From: Bimastos eiseni
Lineage: Eukaryota > Annelida > Clitellata > Crassiclitellata > Lumbricidae
Length of the DNA stretch: 64,000 nt
Direction of reading: 5' to 3'
NCBI GenBank assembly: GCA_959347315.1
Contig: OY365807.1
Span: 15,255,374 to 15,319,373 of the forward strand
Both the position numbers and the translations under genes were made by a program. Shown in pieces: positions 17,893 to 30,200 of the stretch. The notes under the pieces are model-generated. The model did not search any database and was not told the origin of the DNA. It saw only the letters and a program-made list of their open reading frames with translations. Each line of letters starts with the position of its first letter. Position 1 is the stretch's first letter.

Positions 17893-20800
17893 TTGTCGTC
17901 TTTGACAGGGCATCGGTTCGTAAAAGAAGATTCGAGGGAATTATCTGCAATCATATCTTTTACTAAATAGCGCTCTACCATGCTAGGTAACTGGGCTGTG
18001 TCTGAGGCATTCTCTTGCCAGTAACAAGTAGGTTGCTTGTTTTAAATTTTTGAAGTTTTACTGAAGTGCTGGTGTGTTTTTTATAGACATCGTGCTGCAT
18101 GTTTTATCATGGTGCATCTTGTTTGCTGTGCTGTGTGTATTCACACTCTATAAGAATCTGTTTTCCCTAAAGTCCAAAATAATGAGCATTTTTAAAGCAT
18201 AGCAATTGTGTGAGAAGAATTTTCTTCATAAAATATTGAAATGTCATTTGTCGGTTTTTCAAAAACACGTTCTAACAGACTGTTGTTAGCATTTTTCAGA
18301 GAAATATTTCACTTTGCTAGCACTTTTCAATTACCTTTGATATTTCGTTCAGTGCATTTATCAGTTGTTTATGGATTTGGTTGATACGATGAGCTATTCT
18401 GCCTTATGTTATCATCTAATAGTGTTTAACAATTTCCTTGTGCCTGAGGTGGTCCATGACTAGTTAGTGTTATGTTGTAGAGGATTTTGATTGCTTTTAG
18501 ACCAAGTGTTTTCCCATATTGTTGTATTATTGATTTAAAGAATTCAAGATTTCAGTTTGAGTTAAAAGTTTTTTGTAGCTGTTCAATAACATTCATTTCT
18601 TTTTGTATGTTGAAAGATGTTTTTGATCCAGTTTGGGTTATATGTTTTGGGCAAGAATGCTAGTATTGAACACTTCTTTGTTGCCAAAGTCAAAAGCTAA
18701 TTGGATTTTATTTCCATCATCGGTGATCCTATCTCCGGAAGCATAAAAATTTAAACTTTCTTAATAATTTTAATAAACTGGGTGGGTATTTTGGCTGATT
18801 AGATAACAATAAGTTTTATTCTGAGTTTTGGAATTATGCAGGAGCAAATCTGCAGCAGCAAATTTTTACTAAGAATGAAATTATGGATCAAGTTGTGGAA
18901 ATGAAATTCGGTATTGATGTCGAGGCTTTGCATTGTGTTGTCAAGGTTTTTCCTGAAATAGATTTTTGTAGTTTAGTTTTTGGATTAACGTTTAATTGCT
19001 GGCTTTAATCACTTAAATCTGTGTCTTAAGATTAGTTTGTTTTCAATTGTTGGTAATTGTTAGTTGTGAGTATGCTATTTAGTAGTTGTTGCTTCAAAGT
19101 TCTGATCTGTTGCTGTTAGACTGACTCTTTATTTGTCCATTTTTTGGGTTGTGTTAGGCTGACGCTTTATTTGTCCATTTTTTGGGTTGTTTGCTCGTAT
19201 GCATGGCAGAAACAATGTAGAGTGGTTAGACAATCTTTGCATTTTGTACTTATTCAGTGTTGTTACAAAATTATGAGCATTATTATTGTCATAATTATTA
19301 TTATAATTATGCTTTTGACCTGCCTGAGAAAAGCATTTATGTCTTGTAACTTAACTGTGTATGCAGTTGACCAAGTTTGTTGTAGTCGCTGGTATTGTTT
19401 TCTTTAAAGTGAAGAATTGTATCTGTTCACCAGTTCTGTAATAATCTTGTTGAGAAAGTCATCATGTAGCAGCAGCCACAGCAGCTGGGAACTAGGCTTG
19501 GGTTGCTTTCATCTGTTGAATTTGACAGGAATGTGCCTTTCAAACATTTTGTTTCAGGTTGCAAGTACTAAAGTGGGGTGTAAAGCTTCAAAATAATAGT
19601 TTTTTTATTTTTTGCAAGTAATACAAGTTCACGAGAAGCACATTACTGCTTAACAAAAGTTTGGTAGAATGTGCTATTTACTAAGCTACAGAGCCAGAAT
19701 TTCATTTGGGAGAGGTCTAAGCAAATTTTCTTGTGGGTTTTTGAACTACTTGTATTTTGTCTGGTAGGCAACTTTGATTTATGCTAAGATTGTGATTCTT
19801 TAATAATTGATGAATGGAAATAGTGCAAGGGCTTTGGAGCACAATGTTGCAGAGATTCTAAACAGTATTGCGTGTCCTGAAATTTGCGTTTTGTTGTTTC
19901 GTTTGATATGTTTGTGATTTTAATATTTGATGTGTTGGTTTTAAGTTTTTTTGGTTTAACTGTATCATGTGAAAGTTGATGTTGAATGAAGGACAGACAT
20001 CGTGCTCAAATGAGCTAATCTGATTCTGATCTAATGATCATGGTCTAGAGTTTGATCATTATGATGACAGTGGGGCTCGTGATCTTTCTTTTTGCTTGAC
20101 AATCAATCATTTCAATGGTGAAATTGCCATACTTGGGTTCCTGAATTGGAAGCTAGTCAGAAACATTGTTTGTGTTTGTTAGTGATATATTTGTTTTTGT
20201 AAGATCTTGCTGCAGTGTTGACATGACATGTCTCTAGTGGCATGCCAACTGGAGAACCGTTCCTCCTCCTCGTCATGTAATGTATGAAAAGCAGGGGTGT
20301 TGCTGATTTCTTCATAAAATGTCAGATGTTCTGGAAGATGGGCATTAAAATAAATTCTTGCGACATGGCCAAATATGAAAAAATGACATTTAGCATTCAT
20401 ATTTGTAAAAAACTTTTTTCAAATATTAACTAGTCCATAAAAAGGATGTTTTTCTTAGCCTGTATACCATCCTTTCTCTTGATATGTAAGCTAGATCCAT
20501 GTATACATTTTTTTAAAGGTTAAGTTTATTGTTAATAGTTGTGTTAATGTTTGATAGTTTCACTTTATTTTAATTGAATCAAGTTGACTTGCCAAAGAGT
20601 TGCTTCTGGTAATTCGTTTGTAGAGTATTTACATTGTGTAAACGTGAAGCACAGTTGCTGATTAAAACGGTTGGTATTTCATTTGTACAAACCATTTTGG
20701 TATTCTTTGAGCTGTAAATTTTGGGTGCATAGATTAGAAAGAAAGTCCCCTGGCTGGGCTATATATGTATACCGAAAAGCTGCTTACAAAGTCATTTGGA

Positions 20801-22322
20801 GCCAAATTGTGAGATAGTATTTTTGCATATAGACCCTGTTTGCTCACCCATAGGTAAGCTTTTCCAGTGCAATAAAAATTTGAAGTGATTTTATATCCAA
20901 GAGCATGTTTGAACTGTAAATGGGTGAAATGTTCTTAAGTTGTCAGATGTTTCAAGTCTTGTTCTCAGGCTGCTGCATATGTGGCAGTGTCTATGTACGA
21001 AATTTTATGGTGAGCTATTTTTAAGATACCAGTTTTCCTCAATAAAAGAGAATGACTTGTGTTAAACTGTTGGCTTGATCGAATTTTCTGTCCACGTCCA
21101 GGATGTCCACGTTAACAAGTAGGTCAATACGTTGGGCTCATAGTCTTCAAGTCCCAAGTCGACAATTTGATTGTTTCGTTCAGAATTTCCGATGCCATCT
21201 ACCGCCGCTTCTGTTTAGATGACGCTTTTGGAAGATGCATAATAGGTGACCAGTCAATTACTAACCAATCGCCAGGAGCTCTGCCTTGAGTATGTTACAA
21301 TTCTACAGCCCTTGCCTAATCCATGCAGTAGCCTTCTGGAAGCGCGTACCCAACCCCCAATGAAAACATCGGCGCTTCTCTGTCCATCTTCTCTGTACAC
21401 TCGCCACGTCTCTTCCTCGGCCGTGTTCCGGTTTCATTGCGTGACCAGCAACGACTTCAACTAACATAACGTAGGTGGTTCAGAGAGCGTTTAGTCTGTT
21501 CATACTGGAGCATTGTAGATCGTGTCTCCGACTAGATTCAAGCTGCTGCTACATTAATGAGCTGGTGCCTTATAAATTTTTGGTTAACGATTAAATTATT
21601 TCGAACTGTGTATGTAGTTGGAGTTCGCTTGTGGAATATTTCAGAGTTGTGTCTTTGATTAGCTTGGTCCGTACACGAGGATGTAATAATAATTATGATG
21701 TGGCATATCATCCGATCGTTGCATTACAATATTATCAGGGTCGAGGCCATCGGGCCATGAGGTCGACAAAGATAAACACGACCCTTCAAAGTTTCACTTT
21801 TAAAATAGCTATATAAATCAGCAGTTTCTGGATAGCTAATGAGCTATAAAAGTTCTGATTATCGCTCACGTAGGGCAATACGCAGCATGTGATGTTATGT
21901 AAATTATCTTAAGAAATTTGTAACCGCGTTATGGTAACAAACAGATAATCTGGCGCTGTATCAAGCGAAATCTGCTACAGCCAAGCTGCCCCGCTCGTTC
22001 CAGCGCCGAGCCAAAATCTGTGAAGGTAAAGACAATAGACTGCCGAAAAGCAAAAAATTTCGCACTTGCGCAATTTTCGACTCATGCGGAGCCGAATAGT
22101 GGGCCAACTAACTTTTCGGTATTCGGCCGAATAGTAGCGGATGGATCGAATACTAGTAGGAGTCACGTGACATCTATTTCTGCACATGCGGCTGGCATAT
22201 CGAGTGGACTGAAGTAACTCTCTCATTAATATTTTTATGCTGTGGTTGCAGCCAGCATTGCCTACTATCTGGACCACTGTGTCGCAGTGTCAGCCGTCTC
22301 ATTTCTAAGATTTGCTAAAGTA
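17893..22322. other. gene-poor T-rich stretch downstream of the ELAV-like gene
   Basis: More than 4 kb with no exon that I can support. The + strand is rich in T and has many TTTT and TTGT runs. This would suit a long 3' untranslated region of the ELAV-like mRNA, or plain intergenic DNA. AATAAA-type signals occur, for example AATAAAAG near 21042. Around 22080-22170 a short segment repeats the words GCCGAATAGT and ATTCGGCCGAAT, which look like a small repeat. Confidence 0.45.
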
Positions 22323-22330
22323 GTTCCATT

Positions 22331-23151
22331 CAGTGTTGTATACAAGACTTCAAACTTCAAGACCAAGACGAGACCGAGACAGTGAGGTGCCGAGACCGAG
22401 ACAGTGAGGTACCGAGATGGAGACACTAGGTTCAAGACAGTACGAGACAGTAAAAGACAAGTGATCCTGTATAAAATGCTGTAAAATGCTAATGTGACAG
22501 TTTTGGGGAATAAGGTTCATTTGTTATTTCAATGTGAAACTTATAATGTATATAGTACCAATTCCTGAGAACAATTTTTATATTGCTGCGTTTTATCTTT
22601 TTCGATATCTCTTCGTCGGCCTATCTTCTGAATGGTATGAAGAAAGCCTGTTTAGACACATCTGAAAGTTTCTAGAATTTTAAGCAAGTAAATTTGATAC
22701 CAAATACCAAACGAAATTAAGAAGTTGCCCATATCCTTACTCACCCTGAGAAACTCGAAGTTGTTTCGATGGTGGTTTTACATCATTGACCAACGGCACA
22801 GCATAGCTATTGTTTGTCAATAACTTCAAATTGCGTAAAAGGAAACTTCACAATTTCAGGTTCTCTCTCAGATTTTTTTCCACTCTGAAATAATTAAATT
22901 GATTTCAGCATCATGTGACTCGTGCGTTAACCAGAATTACTGTTTCCTGTAGATTCCGGTGTCAGTTTCTTGCGCAAGATTTTAAGACAGTTATAACACG
23001 AAACTTATCGAGACTGCTTGTTCAAGACAGAACAAGACTTTCACTTCAAGACAGTTTCTACAAATTCGAGACACTACCTCGAGACCAAGACCGAGACAGC
23101 AAGCTTCCAAGACCGAGACACTAAAAACTGTCTCGAGACCATACTACTCTG
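22331..23151. mobile_element. hAT-type MITE, copy 1
   Basis: Ends are CAGTGTTGTATACAAGAC on the left and CATACTACTCTG on the right (reverse complement CAGAGTAGTATG). The element is flanked by the 8-base direct repeat GTTCCATT at 22323-22330 and 23152-23159. Both ends carry runs of GAGACCGAGAC. The interior is non-coding. A second copy at 60194-61046 with its own target duplication proves mobility. Short inverted ends starting CAG plus 8-base duplications indicate the hAT superfamily. Confidence 0.9.
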
Positions 23152-23431
23152 GTTCCATTCCTATATAAGTTTACACATACTGGCAACAGGGTGCAAAATT
23201 ACACGTAGATATCTGTTTACTCTTAGTTTATGTATCAAATTTACAGAACTGAAACCTTTGCTTAGGGTGAGGATCAGTGTCATTTTCCACTGCAGAAGCA
23301 CCATGTATTTAAAAAAATTATCATTCAAGGTATCATTCTGTTTTATCTGATGCATGGACATGTATACGAGTGTGCAAAAAAACACGAGAGGTTTTTACAG
23401 TAGCATCATTTTACAGTTGCAGCAATGTACA

Positions 23432-24588
23432 ATGGCCTCATGTGACGTATTGAGTGATGTTGCAGAAGAGTTGCAAGTTTTGAAATCCATATACTGCGAA
23501 CCTGGAGAATTTGATGTTTATTTCAGTGGTAAGTAAACGTATAATTGATTCAACATCACGTTATCATAACTACAATAACAGAGTTAAAGCTCTGGGTTTA
23601 TAAACCTTTGTATGTAGCATATCCATGTTAAATGGCTTCATAATAAAACTATAAAGTCCTTGTAATGGTGGCAATCTAATCTGACCTTTTGTGTTATGTG
23701 TGGTTAAATGGTATTATTTATACTATTTAATGTTCTACCGGTGCATCAACATTGGAGCACTCCTTAACTAAATTGGTTTCCAATTTCAATATGTGATCTG
23801 TTTGAAATTGTTCTGTAGGACAAACAATTGTACAACTATGGCACTTAACGATTGGTGGGTTTTGTAACAATCTTTGCACCGGTGTATTCGGATAATGGTT
23901 GGCATACTGATCACTGAATTATTAAATGTGCTTCAATCTAGTCATGAGGAAAATTGGTGTCCTTGCTAAATTGGAGCAAGACTTGTTCAATTTCCTTATG
24001 CTGCAGCCATATTAGAGAAGTTTGAAACAGCAAAGTAGTCAATGCATTGTGCAAATGCTGATGTCTGTTCTCGTCCAAGGTCAGATAATTCCATAGTACC
24101 TATAAACAGCAAAGGTTTACATTCATCGGTTTCTACCATAATAAGCAATTATGGTCTCTACCTCCGATAAACTACTGCGACCTTCCTCCCCATGGGAAGG
24201 CAATTTTAAGTGAGCATTGCATTTGTGAAGTTTATTAATAAAATTTAAGCATTATACAACAAATTGGTACATCTGTGTTTGGCAAGGTAGTGCAGTGATA
24301 TGAGTCAGGTGAGGTGGAAAATTTATATTTAGCATAAAATTTAAGCCATTTTGCCATCTACGTAGTACTTACCAAAATTTATTAACATCGGTGGAAATTT
24401 GACCAAGTTCTGGCAGAAACAATTTTGCACAGTTTATTTTGAGATATGGTGTATGTATATATATATATATATATTCAACCATATATTCAACCATAACCGT
24501 GGACGAATGGAGCACAGCCTTACTAGAATGTCGTTCCCAAGGTGACCCGCATCCGGAGTTAACCTTACGCAGATCCGACTCTAGTCAC

Positions 24589-24643
<55 letters not shown>

Positions 24644-27187
24644 CATACATGGACTAGCATCATGTAGGTCGAATTTGGAGACTTCAAAGAATACTTTCCA
24701 GTAGATGATGCCCCTTTATATTATATTAGAAAGCACTGTTGCATTATTTTACACTGCCTTTTTCTGATATTTTACTATTTAGGTGTTAATGGAGATGATT
24801 CAAAGGTGGCTAAGCAGATAAAGGCTACATGTTCAGCTCAGTCATGTACATCAACTATTACTATGATTCTCACTCTGCCTTTGGGTTATCCCGATATTCC
24901 TCCGAAAATCAGTTTAATTGCTCGAGACTTGGATAATGAAATTCTCGTTGAAATGAAAGAAAACGTTGAGAATCATGCACAGCTTTTGCTTGGCCAACCA
25001 ATGCTTATGAACTTGATTATGAAGCTAGAGGAGTGTGTTTCGTCTTGCATGCTTAGTAGAAAGACTTCCTGTGGTTCATGTGTTAAGACCCTGCAAAAGT
25101 CACAGAAGATAGGATTAATAAATGACAGAGCAACAGAAAAAAGCGCTTGCTGCTGGACAACTGTTCTGCAGATTGATCACATGCGATCGAAGTCTTCATA
25201 CATCAAAACACTAAGTCACTGGACTAAGGAGCTGAATCTTTGTGGTCGGCTAATATTTTATGATTGGCTTATTCTCCTGTTGCTGCAGGGTGACTTAAAA
25301 GAAATTCAGGTTAGTTGTTTTGATGATTGATATAGTGAAGTGAGGATAAGCCTGAGCCTGAGCAGTAAGTATATATTGCAAGGAAATGTGTTATAGGCAC
25401 ATGCTCCATTTCAAATATCTATTCTCTGCCTTCAGGAGGGAGCCACCAAAGTGATTTAAGATTTTTGTGACACTAAACAATAGGGGTGAACCAGGTGATG
25501 AAATGGGTGCAGTAGCTAACACTCATTTAGCCATTTTAATATGATTTACAAATAGCATTTACATGGTTGTTGAAGTGCACAGGGGCATTTTCCTAAATTG
25601 CATCAAAATTCTGAGCTTTTTATAATTTAGCAAGAAATATTGTTTTCATGGTAGCTCTTAACGTCTCCTCTCTACATGGATAAATACTGAACCAGAAAAG
25701 ATGTAAGGAGTTAAGCATTTCACATACCGGTACTCTATCAGCCTTGTAGAGTGAATGGTTTAAATTGTGATTTTAAAATTTGTCAAGTTTTTGCAAATTA
25801 TATCCTCAATTATATATGACCTTCCTCCCTCACTATTGGGCGGGCTGAACTAATGACAGGCTTTTTCTCATAAGTCTCTCATTATTTAATGGCATTTATT
25901 TTTTCCCAGCGTTTCTGTGCTGAGAGTGCCTCTGACTAGTTGTTCTGTGCCAAACCATATCCCTATACAAGAAGCCGAACAAGCTCTCCACGCCAACCAT
26001 TGCTATGTCAAAGATACATAGACGAAGACATGTTAGTTGACAGTGTGTGTGAAGCATCCTGGAAGTAGCTTGCTTCTGACAATGCTATACAAATAACTCA
26101 TAATTACAATCTATTGGCATTGCCATTGTGATATCTACCAAATACGTCTGCATTCAGAAGTTCCACACAGTTCCAGTTTTTTATTGTTGGACGATGGTGT
26201 TTGGGTGGTGAAATATTGACATGTCCTCTTCTATTTACTGTATCTTAGACACAGTAATGGTTGTTGTTGAGTGTTGAGGGCCAAGCTTGCTTTGCTTCTT
26301 GTATAGGTAAAGGTAGCAGTAGCACTTACATACACACCTGTGTAGAAATTGTGGTCCTGGTATCAAAGGATCATTTGGTCAAGATGCATACATCACCACA
26401 GCAATGCATCATCGGAACACCGTGGGAACATTATTTTTCCCAGATTGGTGTGAGATTTCCCATGTATTAGTAATAACTCTTCTATTGTCTTTAGGTTTTT
26501 GTTTCTCGTCTTCGTACAGTGAATGTAGACGTTGATTCTCATGGCCGCAATTGTAAAGAAAGGATGTTGAAGGTACTTGCTGAGCCACAGCCATTGTCCA
26601 ACTCCAGATGTCTAAGGTGCAAAATTCCATCTCTTTCCATCTACATGTATTAAAGAACAACATTTCAGGAGTCTTTCAGTTCACCAGTATTTAATAAGGT
26701 GTACCATCAATCCTAATCAGAGGTGGTTAGATGTATTTTGCAGTCCATGACTTGCTTACTGGCAGGTTTCATAGAAGCCGTCAAGAAAATTATGTAGCTT
26801 GCTTTAAATTTAGTCTTCTGCTTGGGGCCACTTTGTTGTCTTGTGAACACCTACTTCTATGGCTCAGTCTAGGAATTTCGCTACTGTGGGCCACTCCAGC
26901 TGGCATTGGCTGCCTTAAAACCTACCTTTTTTCCTTATCTTTTTGCCAATTCTCAAGCACCTGGAAAATTTTCTCTTTACCAGTGCAGCCACTAGCTTGT
27001 GATCATCTCTGATTTTAAGTGGCACTATATAAATATTTGATTTTACATTTTTTTCCTTTTACTTTTTAGGTTCACAACCTTCTTGGTGATTACGTTGACA
27101 AGTTGGAAGGCTGTTGAAGAACTATTTCATGAACATGGACTTGAAAAACTTTATTTTGATCACGTAAACATGTTGAACAGCAGATGA
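23432..27187 (+). CDS. RWDD3: RWD domain-containing protein 3-like
   Basis: Exons are 23432-23528, 24783-25309, 26495-26616 and 27070-27187, with GT-AG introns and matching phases, giving 287 residues (vertebrate RWDD3 is about 267). The N-terminal RWD domain spans roughly residues 8-120 and contains the hallmark YPDIPP (68-73). The C-terminal part has QIDHMRSKSSYIKTL, NLCGRLIFYDWLILLLLQGD and RNCKERML, features I associate with RWDD3 (RSUME). In vertebrates that protein binds UBC9 and enhances sumoylation; the same role here is inferred. The start ATG lies in TGTACAATGG with good context and precedes the canonical helix (ELQVLKSIYCEPGEF). Intron 1 holds two AT microsatellites, and the last intron ends in LINE-derived sequence. 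The end TGA is followed directly by a 22-base tandem repeat. Confidence 0.88.
24456..24476. repeat. (AT)n microsatellite, RWDD3-like intron 1
   Basis: About ten AT units after GTATGTAT, with a larger AT array 115 bases further on. The intervening segment (24478-24590) is GC-richer and may be a separate insertion. Confidence 0.85.
24590..24640. repeat. (AT)n microsatellite, RWDD3-like intron 1
   Basis: About 24 uninterrupted TA units, ending in CACATACATACATG. Likely length-polymorphic. Confidence 0.95.
26850..27045 (+). mobile_element. short LINE 3'-end relic
   Basis: The translation includes LKTYLFSLSF, like the FKxxLKTHLF end of CR1/L2-type open frames, and the DNA ends with GTGGCACTATATAAATATTTGA. 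The same GGTGC(A/T)(C/A)TATATAAAT end is found at the 3' ends of LINE copies at 39.35 kb (+) and 34.85 kb (-). It lies 25 bases upstream of the last RWDD3-like exon, in its intron. Confidence 0.55.
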
Positions 27188-27252
27188 AGATAAAGAATTA
27201 GATAAGAGAAGATAAAGAATTCGATAAGAGAAGATAAAGAATTAGATAAGAG
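27186..27252. repeat. 22-bp tandem repeat, three copies
   Basis: Unit GAAGATAAAGAATTAGATAA plus GA repeats three times with one A/C change. It starts inside the RWDD3-like stop codon, so it lies in the 3' untranslated region. Confidence 0.9.
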
Positions 27253-30200
27253 TCCATGAAGCTAGGATAGCCACGGTCATGTGCAGCTGAAATTTTGGAA
27301 CAAACGCCTTCTGTAATGGGGTTTGAACTGGTCCTTTGCACTAAACTATGAAACGCCTTGTGAAGGCATATAATTGGAAAAAATTCTGCTTGAATAGCAC
27401 CATGTATAAAATATTCATTCCAGGTAACACTTTGTAATGTGTGAATATGATGCTTAATACTCACTGCTGCATGTAGGAGTTGACTGTAAACCAAGTAACA
27501 AAGTTGAGAATAGAAATTGTGGACTACACTGAACAGAAAACTTTGTAAGGTCTTTTATTTATAATACACCATCATCGCTCAAATTATAATTATCAGTAAA
27601 AACCAGTCTACGTCTATATATAAAACATTTACAATACATACTTGTACATATATATGACTTACAAATGCTGTATTATTATATATAGACAATTTTATATAAT
27701 TTTTTTATGCATTTCATATATAAATACAAATACATAGTATTCTTGTGAATATCTGAGTAATACATTGAATGCACATTTTAGTATCCATAAATAACCAGAA
27801 CAATTTACAAAAGGGTTTTAAATACTTATGTACAAAATAATCATCAGATTTTAAAAATTGAAATAACCAAAGCAGAGCACAAAGAATTGAACAAGACCCA
27901 AGAGACAAAAGAGCAATACTGAATGTGTTGTGTAGACTGAAAATATGCACGGTTTCATCACAAACACCTCAAGAAACCATTTACACATACCATAGTCATA
28001 CCTGTTCGATCTCAGATACTCAAAAGGTGCTGTATCTTATAAAGTCCTGATTACTACTGGAGTCAACCAACACCCTAGCTTTTCTATGTCCAGCCAAAAT
28101 GATTTAATTTCAATGACTTTCTAAGATAATATAAATATATCTATGGACAACATTAGCATTTAGCTTCCGGATACTTCAGTATTCCAGCGGCTATGTTCAG
28201 TCTCTCTACTCCAGAGCATTTAACTTCTAATACAATGACCAAGATTTAGACTTAACGACTGCACAAAGATAAATTTCCTTACACCTTGACCACTGACAGC
28301 ACCTACAATTTATCAACATTTATTTAAGAAGCAAACTTTGAAAATGGGAGTTTGCAAAGTCCAAATGAAACTTCTTCTCACTCTGCATTGAACTTTGACA
28401 TGATTATGAAAGTATATTGCCTACGATTAAGAAAGTTGGCGAGCAAGCACTTTTGAGCATTTCCTCTCCACCACTCAAACAATCCAACAAAGCATGTTTG
28501 CCATATTCCATAACATTCTATATTAAGTAAGCCTGTTGCATTTTTGACATCATATACTTGCCATATAATCTTATTTTAGAATGCACTGGTTAGTACTAAC
28601 CAGCAGATGCCACTTTAAATGGTCAGTGCTGAAGGCATAAGTCGTCTTTTCCTTACATTTACCGTTACGTATGCAAAGGAGCAGAGTAGGTTTGCATTAT
28701 TGCAGTCGTGCTAAACGATGTAGTGCTACGAGAAATTCTAGACAGGACAGAGAGAAAATAGATTACAAGAAAAATGAATTTTCTCTAAAGGCAAATGTCA
28801 TATCTTTGCAGAAACTGAAGCACAAACATGACTGCAGTAGTCCAATAACAAACCAACAGATCCGGGATAATTGGCTTCATATTATTCAGCAGATCCAATG
28901 TAGCAGACCTAGTATAGAGTCAATAACAGTGGCACACAACATGATAAAAATGGTGCATAAATCTGACTAGGCCACTATTTCAAAATGAAATTGGGTTGGC
29001 AATTTCTATTCTCAATGCAACTTGATCATGTTAAACAGAAACAATGCCAAAATGGCAATGTCTTCAGACTATGCAAATTTTTTTTATAAAACTTCTTTGT
29101 GAAAACAGGACTCTTGAAAGCATGTGTCAGCAATCCTCTTCGTCCACACACTTAAAATATCTAAACCAACCACCGAATAGAACACTTAGACCTTGCCTGA
29201 AAAATCTTTCAAACAAAAATTAAGTGGGCAAATCTTTAACAACTTTCTGTAAAATTTTTTAGATTTTCAGTTTTAAATTATCATGGGTGGAATAAACAAA
29301 AGATTATCCCTTTCATTGTCTTTTCCACATATAAACATTCTAAATGATTATGAATTGAAACATGAAGCAGATGAGCTGCAAAATTTGTGCACTTTCAGCA
29401 TACATGTACAAGTTAACAGGCAGCAGTGCTTCAAGTTTGGTCAACATACAGAACGAGCCAAGTCCAATAGACTAAGACATGATTAGGACAAAGCATTTTC
29501 AGGTCATTAAGGTAGGATAAACAATTGCTATATTACGAAACTTCAAGGGACTCTACCGACAAAGATCATGTTATGTAATGTGATCCTGGATTATGGAAAA
29601 TCTTACAGTTGAAGTGCAAGCACAACAGAAATCCATCAACTGAACCATTTCTAAATAGGTTATGTGGTAATAAAACAGTGTCAAGTCACATTTTGAACTG
29701 GGATGTGAAACCCAGATAGGAGATAATGACAATCAACCAATGTTGCATTCCATTCTCAAACCATTCGACTGTCCAGCTGCTGTAAAATGAATTGACCAAC
29801 AGATTCCTATAATACATAGAGCAAGAGATGCAGGTTAGAAACAAAGAACACATATTTTCAACAGTTGAAGTCAACAGCAGCTCATCAGTCATTTAAGAAT
29901 TATCAACATAGATTTGAAGAGGCAACTGTCCTGCTTCATAATCTGATCAACACTACCAAGACACGGTCGTCATATTGGAATAAATAGCAACAAAAACCGA
30001 CCAACTGGGAAAAGTTCCAGTTGACACAGACAATAAGTAAAACCTTTAAAATCGAAACATTTTCTTTCGTCATGTCTACAATAACTGTTGAACAAAATCC
30101 AAATTAGCTACATAGCAATAACAACATTATCTGAAAAAACAGTATTAACATTAATAAAATGATAATAATAAAAAACTCCTCATAATAAATGACAAAAAAT

